From Alistipes sp. CAG:831 (GTDB lineage Bacteria; Bacteroidota; Bacteroidia; Bacteroidales; UBA932), in contig HF990337.1 of assembly GCA_000432775.1 (NCBI GenBank), forward strand, positions 1 through 44,454: a DNA stretch of 44,454 nucleotides, written 5' to 3'. The translations under genes and the position numbers were made by a program. Under the pieces are notes generated by a model. The model made no database searches and was not told the origin of the DNA. It saw only the letters and a list, made by a program, of their open reading frames with translations. Below, piece by piece: positions 8,569-16,202 of the stretch; within the stretch, counting starts at the first letter, position 1, and the number at the start of each line of letters is the position of its first letter.

Positions 8569-8825
8569 TTAACCTCCTCCTTTTCCTTACGGTTTCTGAA
8601 AAGTGTGATGGGCCGGCGACGGAGCAGGACCAGCAGCTCGATGACAAAGCCCCCGACTATCAGCAGGGGAGCCACATACATTCTCGAGAAACTGAACAGT
8701 GCGTAGTTGAACACATCCGGGCTGTCAGCACCTCCGCCCATGAGGAAGAGGCAGCCCAGGATAATCACGGCCAGGCCGATGATCAGGTAGAGGACATTCT
8801 CTTTGGGAATTGCAAATTTATCCAT
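8565..8825 (-). CDS. DUF3098 small membrane protein
   Basis: An 86-residue protein with two predicted transmembrane helices (about 11-29 and 39-64) separated by a short loop. It matches DUF3098, which in Bacteroidetes lies between ftsX and uppP, as here. Function is unknown; placement suggests a link to division or envelope synthesis (inference). It lies 31 bases after ftsX and overlaps uppP by four bases. Confidence 0.85.
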   Translation of the reverse strand: MDKFAIPKENVLYLIIGLAVIILGCLFLMGGGADSPDVFNYALFSFSRMYVAPLLIVGGFVIELLVLLRRRPITLFRNRKEKEEVK

Positions 8826-8856
8826 TTCCTAATTTTTTATTTCTATTTCTTTCTAA

Positions 8857-9735
8857 TTAATAATACAGTTCACTTCGTTTGAGGGATATGAGGCTGCGCA
8901 CGCCGGCTGAGGTGGATATCATGCAGATAAGCATGCCCAGTACCACTGTGGCCGCCATCACGGCACCCAGGAGCATGGCGTCGAAGAGGGAGAAGAGCTG
9001 ATAGAACTCGTTTCGTATAAGGTACAGGGCTCCCAGAATGAAGACATCGGCGATAGCTCCGGAAATCATGCCCTGGAAGAAGGCCTGCCCCACGAACGGG
9101 CGGGTGATGAAGCCCTTGGTCGCGCCTACCAGACGCATGGTGTGTATCGTGAAACGCTTGGCGTAGACATTTAGACGGACTGTATTGTTGATAAGCACCA
9201 CCGAGATGAACAGCAGCAGAAGTACGAATATGCCTACCACCAGGCCTATCCGCTCCAGATTGGCCTCAAGCAGCTCCACCAGGGACTGCTGGTAGACCAC
9301 ATCGCCGACAGCCGGGCAGGAGTAGAGAGACTCCTCTATGACAGCCAGGCTGTCCGTATATATGTAGTCGGCGGCTATCTGCAGCTCCAGGGAGACGGGA
9401 ATGGGATTGACCTCGAAGACATCCATGAAATCATCTCCCAGGATCTCCTTCATCTCCTCCGTACCCTCCTCCTTGCTGATGATGCGCACCTCCTTCACGT
9501 AACCCGTGCGTTCCAGGCTGTCGGCCAGAGCCGAGGCATCGGCCTCGTCCGCCTCCGGAGTCAGAATGGCCGATACAGTGATATTCTCCTTGAAATAGTT
9601 TGATACCGAACGGGCATTGACTATGAGCACTCCGGCCATTCCCACGAGGAAAAGTACCAGACTGATACTGATCACTGATGAGAAATACGACCTCAAAAGT
9701 CTCCTGTACAGAATGTTGCTCTCGTTACGCGCCAT
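8857..9735 (-). CDS. ftsX: Cell division protein FtsX
   Basis: This 292-residue FtsX-type permease has one N-terminal transmembrane helix (about 20-42), an extracytoplasmic domain (about 43-160), then three more helices, the usual FtsX topology. With the ATPase FtsE it couples division to activation of peptidoglycan hydrolases. The conserved juxtamembrane INNTVRLNVYAKRFTIHTMR and LVGATKGFITRPF segments are present. ftsE is not adjacent, as is common in Bacteroidetes. It is the first gene of the ftsX-DUF3098-uppP-lpxH unit. Confidence 0.92.
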   Translation of the reverse strand: MARNESNILYRRLLRSYFSSVISISLVLFLVGMAGVLIVNARSVSNYFKENITVSAILTPEADEADASALADSLERTGYVKEVRIISKEEGTEEMKEILGDDFMDVFEVNPIPVSLELQIAADYIYTDSLAVIEESLYSCPAVGDVVYQQSLVELLEANLERIGLVVGIFVLLLLFISVVLINNTVRLNVYAKRFTIHTMRLVGATKGFITRPFVGQAFFQGMISGAIADVFILGALYLIRNEFYQLFSLFDAMLLGAVMAATVVLGMLICMISTSAGVRSLISLKRSELYY

Positions 9736-9758
9736 TTTGGTCTATTGTATAAAACCCT

Positions 9759-9766
9759 CAAAGATA
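9759..9766 (-). promoter_or_regulatory. -7 promoter element of the ftsX-lpxH unit
   Basis: The minus strand reads TATCTTTG, an exact TAnnTTTG match 24 bases before the ftsX ATG. The divergent promoter of the GT5 gene lies 34 bases away. Confidence 0.7.
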
Positions 9767-9800
9767 AATAAAATGATGATATTTTTAGATATTTTATTCG

Positions 9801-9808
9801 TATATTTG
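9801..9808 (+). promoter_or_regulatory. -7 promoter element of the GT5-DUF4270 unit
   Basis: TATATTTG is an exact TAnnTTTG match, 16 bases before the ATG at 9825. The AT-rich flank resembles an UP region; no clear -33 TTTG is seen. Confidence 0.75.
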
Positions 9809-9824
9809 CGGAAAAGTATCCAAA

Positions 9825-10658
9825 ATGAAAGATCCCAGAAGAGTTCTATTCGTCAATTCGGAGATTTACCCGTACCTGCCCGAGACCATCGTCTCTACTG
9901 TCGGCAGGTATCTCCCCCAGGGCATACAGGAGGCCGGGAAGGAAATCCGGACATTCATGCCCCGCTACGGCTGCATCAACGAGAGGCGCAACCAGCTGCA
10001 CGAGGTCATAAGACTCTCCGGGATGAACATGGTCATCAACGACATCGACCGGCCGCTGGTCATCAAGGTGGCCTCCATCTCCTCGGCCAGGATGCAGGTC
10101 TACTTCATAGACAACGACGACTATTTCCACCGCAAGTCCATATATGTGGACGAGCAGGGTACATTCATGGAGGACAACGACGAGCGGGCCGTCTTCTTCG
10201 CCCGCGGCATACTGGAGACCGTCAAGAAACTGCGGTGGAAACCCGACATCGTGCACTGCTCGGGATGGATATCCCACCTGGTGCCGCTGTACCTCAAGAA
10301 AGCATACAAGAACGACCCCATATTCTCCGACTCGAAAGTGGTGGTCTCACTGTACGACGAGTTCCCTGACTGCGCCTTTGCAGCCGACATGAAGTCCAAG
10401 GTACTGGTGCCGGGCGTCAAGGCCAAGGATGTGGAGCTGCTCAAGACACCCACTGGCATAAATCTTGCAAAACTCGCTATTCAGTATGCGGATGCCGTAA
10501 TCATGGGCTCGGAGTCCGTGAACGGAGAGATTACCGAATACGCCGCCTCCAGGAAACTGCCGGTGCTGGCGTACACTCCGATAGATCATCCCGAAGGCAC
10601 CTACATACAGAAGTACAACGAATTTTACGACAAATTAACTGAGAACGATGCTCTTTAA
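9825..10658 (+). CDS. Glycogen/starch synthase-like protein, GT5 N-terminal domain only
   Basis: The 277 residues match the N-terminal half of glycogen synthase: RVLFVNSEIYPYLPET, FMPRYGCINERRNQLHEV, then WKPDIVHCSGWISHLVPLYL. The C-terminal GT1 domain of a full GlgA (about 480 residues) is absent. The usual ADP-glucose motif KxGGL near the start is not visible (SEIYPYLPETIVSTVG replaces it). Short proteins of this kind beside a DUF4270 gene are a recurrent Bacteroidetes arrangement, so this is a conserved family rather than a broken gene. Synthase activity is doubtful. The gene overlaps the DUF4270 start by 11 bases, so the two are coupled. Confidence 0.8.
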   Translation: MKDPRRVLFVNSEIYPYLPETIVSTVGRYLPQGIQEAGKEIRTFMPRYGCINERRNQLHEVIRLSGMNMVINDIDRPLVIKVASISSARMQVYFIDNDDYFHRKSIYVDEQGTFMEDNDERAVFFARGILETVKKLRWKPDIVHCSGWISHLVPLYLKKAYKNDPIFSDSKVVVSLYDEFPDCAFAADMKSKVLVPGVKAKDVELLKTPTGINLAKLAIQYADAVIMGSESVNGEITEYAASRKLPVLAYTPIDHPEGTYIQKYNEFYDKLTENDAL

Positions 10659-12030
10659 AAAGACAGCACCCGCAGTGCTGGCAGCTTTTCTGACAGCCGC
10701 CATGACGGCCGTCTCATGCGTAAACAACGACCGCACCATGGGAGAGGGCCTGATACCGGGTACCGCCACCATCACAGTAGGAACCAGGACATTCGACTTG
10801 CCCATAACCAACCGCACCATCGATTCAGTCCAGTCATCCAACAGCTCGAACATGCTGATAGGAACACTCACGGATGACACTTTCGGGACCATGATGGCAC
10901 ATTCTGCCTCCTACATACTTCCCTACTCCGACTCAACGGACTTCGGAGACACCCGCGAGCTGATAGACGCATACCTGAGCCTGTCCATAGACTCGACCTA
11001 CTACCTGGACCCCAACCAGGAAGGCATACACCAGCGCATCAGGATATACAAGCTCACCGTGCCCATGGACAGCACGCTGCAGTTCTGCAACTCCATCACC
11101 CCGGACTGCTACGACCCGGAGCCGGTGACCGTCAGCGACCCGGTCATCTACGGCAACGGCAGTATCCGCGTGGACCTCACCGACAGCTTCGCATCCGAGC
11201 TTCTGGCGCTGGAGAAAGAGGACTTCGAGGACCTGAACAAGTTCCTGGAGAAGATAAAGGGACTGTACGTCATGACGGAGGCTCCTATCGGCTCAGCGAG
11301 CGGCGGAAGGCTCAACTACCTCAACCTGGGGACTTCTACCATCAACCTCAACTACCGAACGGACGTGACCCGCAATGACGGCACAGTCGAGAGGATTGAC
11401 ACTACCGAGGCCTTCGTATTCGGATACACCACGGCGCTCAACAACTTCAGCACATCATCCTCCCACCTGGAGAGCGACACCCCGGGAGACATCCTCTACC
11501 TGGAAGGACTCACGGGAGTGAAGCCGCATATATCGGCCAGAGCACTGAAAGAGATGATTGATGCCTGGATTGCCGAAGAGGGCCTGGAGGACGAGATGAT
11601 GGTGCTTTCCCGGGCCGAACTGAGATTCCCATACGAGATGCCCACCGACTATGAAAGGTTCGACAAGGAGCATCCTGCAAGCATCTACGCATTCACCAGC
11701 ACCCCCTGGGCCACAGATACCCTCAGATTTCTCACCCCGCTGGATGATATTTACGAGTCCAGCACATCCATCGGAGACATTGACCGGGCCAACATGGTAT
11801 ACAGCATGAACGTGACGGCATACATGCAGAGACTGATAATGACACCAGCGGAGGACATCAACGAAAGTATGGACCTGTGGATCGCTCCGCTGAGGGAGTA
11901 CACCGACAGTTACGGAACCAGCTACTACGACCTGGACAACGGGAATTACAACAAGATAATCCTCAATGGTCCCTCTGCCGAAAGGCATCCCACACTCACT
12001 CTGACATACGGAAAAACACCGCTCCACTAA
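10648..12030 (+). CDS. DUF4270 family lipoprotein
   Basis: The protein has 460 residues. A lipoprotein signal peptide ends in AAMTAVSC, with C24 as the lipidation site, so it is a surface or periplasmic lipoprotein. The remainder fits DUF4270: a start GEGLIPGTATITVG followed by repeated beta-rich segments with TDDTFGTMMAHSASYILPYS. The function of DUF4270 is unknown. Conserved pairing with the GT5-like gene suggests a shared role, perhaps in surface glycans (inference). Its end lies 13 bases from the convergent fabF end with no clear terminator between. Confidence 0.88.
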   Translation: MLFKKTAPAVLAAFLTAAMTAVSCVNNDRTMGEGLIPGTATITVGTRTFDLPITNRTIDSVQSSNSSNMLIGTLTDDTFGTMMAHSASYILPYSDSTDFGDTRELIDAYLSLSIDSTYYLDPNQEGIHQRIRIYKLTVPMDSTLQFCNSITPDCYDPEPVTVSDPVIYGNGSIRVDLTDSFASELLALEKEDFEDLNKFLEKIKGLYVMTEAPIGSASGGRLNYLNLGTSTINLNYRTDVTRNDGTVERIDTTEAFVFGYTTALNNFSTSSSHLESDTPGDILYLEGLTGVKPHISARALKEMIDAWIAEEGLEDEMMVLSRAELRFPYEMPTDYERFDKEHPASIYAFTSTPWATDTLRFLTPLDDIYESSTSIGDIDRANMVYSMNVTAYMQRLIMTPAEDINESMDLWIAPLREYTDSYGTSYYDLDNGNYNKIILNGPSAERHPTLTLTYGKTPLH

Positions 12031-12042
12031 AGGGGCGGTTCA

Positions 12043-13293
12043 CTAATAAGCCTTGAAAATCAGGCAGGAATTGTGCCCTCCGAAACCAAATGTGTTGTTG
12101 AGGGCCACTCTCACGCTGCGTCTGCGCGGATGATTGAGGGTAAGGTCCATGCGGTAATCAATTTCCGGATCCTCATGCCCGAAATTGATGGTAGGAGGCA
12201 CTGTAGAGGACTGGATTGCATGGATGCAGGCAAGAGCCTCGACTGCTCCAGCCGCCCCGAGAAGATGTCCGTGCATAGACTTGGTGGAACTGATACTCAG
12301 CCTGTAGGCATGTTCTCCGAAGACGGACTTGACGCCCTTGAGCTCTGCGACATCTCCCAGAGGAGTAGACGTTCCGTGCACATTGATATAATCCACGTCC
12401 TCAGGCCGCAGACCGGCATCATCGAGAGCCAGGCGCATGACCTTGGCGGCTCCGCTTCCGTCCGGAAGAGGGGCTGTGATGTGATAGGCGTCGGCACTCA
12501 TCCCGGCACCGGCGACCTCTGCATAGATACGGGCCCCGCGGGCCAGCGCGTGCTCCAGTTCCTCGAACACCAGGACAGCGGAACCCTCGCCCATGACGAA
12601 ACCATCACGGGTGGCGTCGAAGGGACGGGATGCCGTCTTGTATTCGTCGTTGTTGGTGGAAAGAGCTTTGGAGGCGTTGAATCCACCTATGGAAGGAATG
12701 GTGACGGGAGCCTCGGCCCCGCCCGTAAGTATCACGTCGGCCTTTCCCAGACGAATCAGGTTCAGGGCGTCGCCCATCGCGTGAGATGATGAGGCGCAGG
12801 CCGATGTAGTCGTATAGTTGGGCCCCGCGAAACCATAGTGAATGGATATCAGACCGGGGGCCATGTCCGATATCATCTTGGTTATAAGAAATGGACTAAA
12901 GCGAGGGATACACTCCCCTCCGCAATAGCCCATTAATTCTTCAGTGAGGCTGCCTATGCCTCCGATTCCCGAGCCCAGTATCACTCCTGCCCTGTCCTTG
13001 TCAATCTTGTCAAGGTCCAGGCCGCTGTCCGCCACAGCCTGAAAGGCCGCAGCCATTGCGAACTGGGCGAAACGGTCTATCCGCCTCAGTTCCTTTCGGT
13101 CGATACCATGCTGCGCGGGATCAAAATTGTTGACCGTGCAGGCAAACTTGGTCTTGAAACGAGCAGTATCGAAAGATGTTATCAGCTCGGCACCGCTGAC
13201 TCCGTTGTCCAGACTGGAGAAATATTCCTCTACTGTACTACCCAGAGGGTTGATAGTGCCGAGTCCTGTTACGACTACTCTCTTCAGACCCAT
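12043..13293 (-). CDS. fabF: 3-oxoacyl-[acyl-carrier-protein] synthase II (FabF)
   Basis: This 416-residue condensing enzyme elongates acyl-ACP with malonyl-ACP in cytoplasmic type II fatty acid synthesis. The active-site cysteine is C166 in TTSACASSSHA. The two catalytic histidines are in VHGTSTPLGD and SMHGHLLGAAGA, with the Lys of STKSMHG just before, giving the C-H-H set of KAS I/II. The C-terminus has the conserved NNTFGFGGHN loop. It follows acpP by seven bases, the common acpP-fabF order. Confidence 0.96.
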   Translation of the reverse strand: MGLKRVVVTGLGTINPLGSTVEEYFSSLDNGVSGAELITSFDTARFKTKFACTVNNFDPAQHGIDRKELRRIDRFAQFAMAAAFQAVADSGLDLDKIDKDRAGVILGSGIGGIGSLTEELMGYCGGECIPRFSPFLITKMISDMAPGLISIHYGFAGPNYTTTSACASSSHAMGDALNLIRLGKADVILTGGAEAPVTIPSIGGFNASKALSTNNDEYKTASRPFDATRDGFVMGEGSAVLVFEELEHALARGARIYAEVAGAGMSADAYHITAPLPDGSGAAKVMRLALDDAGLRPEDVDYINVHGTSTPLGDVAELKGVKSVFGEHAYRLSISSTKSMHGHLLGAAGAVEALACIHAIQSSTVPPTINFGHEDPEIDYRMDLTLNHPRRRSVRVALNNTFGFGGHNSCLIFKAY

Positions 13294-13300
13294 GCAGTAA

Positions 13301-13537
13301 TTATTTGGTATGCTCCTCGATATAATCGATAGCCTCGCCTACAGTCGAAATCTTCTCAGCTGCGTCATCAGGAATCTCGATATTGAACTTCTTCTCGAAC
13401 TCCATAATCAGCTCTACTGTGTCGAGGGAGTCAGCACCTAAATCGTTGGTAAAACTTGCATTGCGTGTTACTTCGCTTTCATCAACACCGAGTTTGTTGA
13501 CGATGATGGCGGTTACATCTGAAACAATATCTGCCAT
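13301..13537 (-). CDS. acpP: Acyl carrier protein
   Basis: A 78-residue acidic protein with the phosphopantetheine site GADSLDTVELIM; S37 carries the prosthetic group. It shuttles acyl chains for fatty acid and lipid A synthesis and is the likely carrier of pimeloyl intermediates made by BioC in this window. fabF lies directly downstream. A minus-strand TTCATTTG at 13584-13591, one base off TAnnTTTG, is a possible promoter. Confidence 0.97.
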   Translation of the reverse strand: MADIVSDVTAIIVNKLGVDESEVTRNASFTNDLGADSLDTVELIMEFEKKFNIEIPDDAAEKISTVGEAIDYIEEHTK

Positions 13538-13600
13538 GGTTTAAACTTTAGTTAATTATTAATTGTTAAAACAAAATTTGCTGCAAATGAACATATAATT

Positions 13601-13630
13601 TTTGAAATAATGAAATTTTTATGAACTTTG
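13601..13630 (+). promoter_or_regulatory. Promoter of purN
   Basis: TTTG (13601-13604), an 18-base spacer, then GAACTTTG (13623-13630), one base from TAnnTTTG. The ATG at 13621 lies inside the -7 box, so translation must begin further down. Confidence 0.55.
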
Positions 13631-13653
13631 CAAGAATCCTATCCTGCTTTTCA

Positions 13654-14259
13654 ATGATGGAAAAAACTCCTAATATCGTCATATTTGCCTCTGGTTCAGG
13701 CTCTAACGCAGAAAACATCATCAACTGGTCCAAAGAAAGGAAGACTTACACCGTAAAAGGCGTGCTGTGCAACCGGAAAGACGCCTATGTCCTCACCCGC
13801 GCGGAGAGGCTCGGCATCCCTCACTGGACATTCACCGGAGCCGAGTTCAGGAACAACACCTTATTATATAATGGAAAGCAGACCTCCCTCACCGCAGCTT
13901 TGGCCAATCTGGAGACGGACTACATAATACTCGCCGGATTCCTGCTCAAGGTGCCCGGATACCTGCTGGAGGAATACCCGGAGCGCATCCTGAACATCCA
14001 CCCCGCCCTCCTGCCGTCGTACGGCGGCAAGGGCATGTACGGAGACCATGTCCATCAGGCCGTAATAGCAGCCGGCGAGAAGGAATCAGGTATCACCATC
14101 CACATCGTCGACAGCCAGTACGACCATGGCAAGACCATATACCAGGCCCGCTGCACAGTTACGCCCGAAGACACTCCCGAGACTCTTTTCGCCAAAGTCC
14201 ATGAGCTGGAAAAGGCCTATCCCGAGGTCATCGAAAAATATGTCACGGGCAGGCAATAA
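13654..14259 (+). CDS. purN: Phosphoribosylglycinamide formyltransferase
   Basis: The protein has 201 residues, the usual PurN length. It transfers a formyl group from 10-formyl-tetrahydrofolate to glycinamide ribonucleotide in purine synthesis. Motifs: phosphate-binding FASGSGSNAENI at the start, catalytic Asn/His in NIHPALLPSYGG, and catalytic Asp in GITIHIVDSQYDHGKTI. The frame is open to 13621, but that ATG overlaps the promoter; ATGATG at 13654/13657 gives the better start. No other purine gene is nearby and no clear terminator follows. Confidence 0.93.
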   Translation: MMEKTPNIVIFASGSGSNAENIINWSKERKTYTVKGVLCNRKDAYVLTRAERLGIPHWTFTGAEFRNNTLLYNGKQTSLTAALANLETDYIILAGFLLKVPGYLLEEYPERILNIHPALLPSYGGKGMYGDHVHQAVIAAGEKESGITIHIVDSQYDHGKTIYQARCTVTPEDTPETLFAKVHELEKAYPEVIEKYVTGRQ

Positions 14260-14350
14260 ACCTCTTTTCTAAAAAATTTTTATAGATATCATAGTCGTTT
14301 CCCGTCCTTAGAATTAATTGAAAATAAAATATTACCACTCTCTTAGGCGC

Positions 14351-14421
14351 TCCAAAGGCGGTTTTTGAAATCTTTACCCTTTCGGGTATAGGATAAATAG
14401 ATTTTTTAAGGGACCTTTGGA
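14351..14421 (+). promoter_or_regulatory. Nested inverted repeats in the leader of the ThiF-like gene
   Basis: TCCAAAGG (14351-14358) is the exact reverse complement of CCTTTGGA (14414-14421). Between them lies a perfect small hairpin, TACCC-TTTC-GGGTA (14375-14388). The downstream arm overlaps a possible -7 box GACCTTTG (14412-14419) and a 13-mer shared with the luxR upstream region (14416-14428). It could be a DNA operator or an RNA structure; which depends on the unknown transcription start. Confidence 0.4.
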
Positions 14422-14442
14422 ATAAATCTAAAATTCAATATT

Positions 14443-15219
14443 ATGGGACGGTATGACTACAATCGGATTTTCATCTCCGACCAGGAGCAGGAGACAATCC
14501 GAAACTGCAGGGTATTTATCGGTGGAGCTGCCTCCGGCAGTGTAATAGCCGAATGCGCTCTAAGACTCGGCTTCGAAAAAATGACCCTGGTAGACAACAG
14601 CAGTGTTCAGATGTCCGATCTCAACCGCCACAATTTCACCATGGAGGACATCGGACACAACAAAGCTGAAGCCGTAGGCAGACGCCTTCTATCCATAAAC
14701 CCCGACGCAGACATCAGGGTCATAGACCGGACAATCAATCAAGACAACGCCGAAGCCCTGCTGGAAGGACACAACATCGCCGTCAACGCAATCGACATCA
14801 GTGCCGAATCCCGGGCCGAGACCAATCTCGCTTTTGACAATGTCTGTGAGAATATGAACATCACCGTCATACATCCCTACAACATAGGCTTCGCCTCCCT
14901 CGTCGTGGTCGTCAAGCCAGGCAAACCCAGGCTGGCGACACTTAAAGAGAACGGGGATGCTGCTGAAGAACGTTTCGAGCGGGCAGTCATAGAATACATA
15001 GACAGGTACTTCGACCACAAGGCCAATCCCAAGATATGGCTGGACCAGCTGCTGTGGGCCACCGTAGACACAAAAGAAGAACGCCTGCCCGAAATGTCGA
15101 TAGCCGCGTACATCGCGGGAGGCGTATGCACCAATCTGCTCTACAAACTCGCGTGCGGCAAATTCGTAAAGTTTTTTCCGAACTTCTACTTCTATTCCGC
15201 CAAGGACGACATGAACTAA
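14443..15219 (+). CDS. Stand-alone ThiF/MoeB/E1-like adenylyltransferase
   Basis: The 258 residues show the E1 superfamily Rossmann fold. The nucleotide loop is altered: IGGAASGS instead of GxGGLGS. The ATP-binding strand LVDNSSVQMSDLNRHNF corresponds to the D..V..SNLNRQ motif with its Arg finger, K of GHNKAEAVG follows, and NAIDISAESR fits the acidic residue near the adenylate. The CxxC zinc pairs of MoeB/ThiF and a recognisable catalytic cysteine loop are absent. E1-like enzymes adenylate a C-terminal Gly of a small protein partner; no ThiS/MoaD/ubiquitin-like gene or thiamine, molybdopterin or cysteine gene is nearby. The role is therefore unknown. Its stop overlaps that of the convergent PAS-LuxR gene. 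Confidence 0.8.
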   Translation: MGRYDYNRIFISDQEQETIRNCRVFIGGAASGSVIAECALRLGFEKMTLVDNSSVQMSDLNRHNFTMEDIGHNKAEAVGRRLLSINPDADIRVIDRTINQDNAEALLEGHNIAVNAIDISAESRAETNLAFDNVCENMNITVIHPYNIGFASLVVVVKPGKPRLATLKENGDAAEERFERAVIEYIDRYFDHKANPKIWLDQLLWATVDTKEERLPEMSIAAYIAGGVCTNLLYKLACGKFVKFFPNFYFYSAKDDMN

Positions 15220-15995
15220 ACCAGCCTTCTGGCTTTAGCGCAGGCTATGGCCTCAGTGATGTTGCTGACTCCCAGCTTGACGAACAGGGACTTTCGGTAA
15301 CCTTTGACAGAATCTACCGATTTGAAGATGGCATCGGCGATCTCGTTCATGGTAAAGCCTCTGTTGGAGAGAATTAGCACCGCTTTCTCAAGGTCCGTAA
15401 GAATCTCCTGAGGGCTCTCTTTCCATGTCTTCGTGTCAAGGTCGTAATACCACACCTTGGATGATATTTCGCTGGTGACAGCGGCCCGCAGGATGGAATC
15501 ATCAGGTGCCCAGTCAATCGAGCACAGAATCAGCCACAGCTCTCCGGCATCCGAAAGAGCCAGGGGTGTACGCTTGTGGTGAACCAGCCTCCACTCGCCC
15601 ATACGGGGACTGCGGATGTGGTAGTTGTATGAAACACTGTACCGGGTACGCTCGGATACCGGCAGATGGTGAATAAAATCCAGGGATGCTCTGTTAATCT
15701 CAATCAACGCATGAACTTCTTCCGGCTTACACTGCTCGATAAGGAAATCGAAACCTTTCGCCATGACCTCCTCCCGGGAGCTGCCGCAAAGAAAGATAGG
15801 ATTGTCCGAAACATACAGAAAGTTCATCTTACAATAATCCATTACATAAATTGACTGATAAGTAAGTCTTGAGACCGCATCGAGCATCTCGAAATAGGAC
15901 TGGACTTTGCTGTACTCCACGTCGGAAACCTTTGCGAGCGGTTCATTTCCTACGAGGAGGCCTGACATAGAGGCAGTTCTATCGTTGTCACTCAT
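15216..15995 (-). CDS. PAS-domain LuxR-type transcriptional regulator
   Basis: The protein has 259 residues. An N-terminal PAS-like sensor (about 35-170) contains YVSDNPIFLCGSSREEVMAKG and ends in WRLVHHKRTPLAL. A C-terminal GerE/LuxR helix-turn-helix (about 195-259) follows: LSNRGFTMNEIADAIFKSVD, then VKGYRKSLFVKLGVSNITEA. No receiver domain or membrane helix is present, so it is probably a cytoplasmic one-component regulator whose PAS domain binds a small ligand or cofactor. It is divergent from the FISUMP-TonB-S46 operon and convergent with the ThiF-like gene, and is the obvious candidate to control one or both (inference). Confidence 0.88.
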   Translation of the reverse strand: MSDNDRTASMSGLLVGNEPLAKVSDVEYSKVQSYFEMLDAVSRLTYQSIYVMDYCKMNFLYVSDNPIFLCGSSREEVMAKGFDFLIEQCKPEEVHALIEINRASLDFIHHLPVSERTRYSVSYNYHIRSPRMGEWRLVHHKRTPLALSDAGELWLILCSIDWAPDDSILRAAVTSEISSKVWYYDLDTKTWKESPQEILTDLEKAVLILSNRGFTMNEIADAIFKSVDSVKGYRKSLFVKLGVSNITEAIACAKARRLV

Positions 15996-16008
15996 AGTTA
16001 AAAGATGT

Positions 16009-16021
16009 TTTGGAATAAATC
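16009..16021. repeat. 13-mer shared by the luxR and thiF-like upstream regions
   Basis: TTTGGAATAAATC occurs here, between the luxR start codon and its -7 box, and at 14416-14428 just before the ThiF-like start. Relative to the genes the copies are in opposite orientation. A regulator binding site is possible. Confidence 0.35.
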
Positions 16022-16034
16022 AGAATCAACATTG

Positions 16035-16042
16035 CAAATATA
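16035..16042 (-). promoter_or_regulatory. -7 promoter element of the PAS-LuxR gene
   Basis: The minus strand reads TATATTTG, an exact TAnnTTTG match. Transcription should start near 16028, about 33 bases before the ATG. Confidence 0.7.
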
Positions 16043-16100
16043 ACATTTTCGTTTTTTTAATTCAAACAGTTAAAAGCGGTTTTGTGCCCGCATCATGTCA

Positions 16101-16148
16101 TCATTTATAGGGATTGAAGCCCTCGCGAATAGTCATTTGTAGGGATTG
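16101..16148. repeat. 16-base direct repeat upstream of the FISUMP operon (candidate operator)
   Basis: TCATTTATAGGGATTG (16101-16116) and TCATTTGTAGGGATTG (16133-16148) match at 15 of 16 bases. Their period is 32 bases, about three helical turns. The second copy ends in the TTG that serves as the -33 box, so a bound protein would touch RNA polymerase. This looks like an activator site. Confidence 0.65.
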
Positions 16149-16176
16149 TGCCGATACAGGCGGGCGCGTAATTTTG
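16146..16176 (+). promoter_or_regulatory. Promoter of the FISUMP-TonB-S46 operon
   Basis: -33 TTG (16146-16148), a 20-base spacer and -7 TAATTTTG (16169-16176, exact TAnnTTTG). Transcription would start near 16183, so the ATG at 16203, not 16146, is the start of the first gene. Confidence 0.75.
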
Positions 16177-16202
16177 CGCCTGTTTTTAAAATTTTGACAT
16201 TC

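Noticed and set aside
7072..8706. A 544-codon open frame on the plus strand opposite lpxH and uppP
   Set aside because: It spans two clearly identified genes on the other strand and encodes a low-complexity, domain-free protein.
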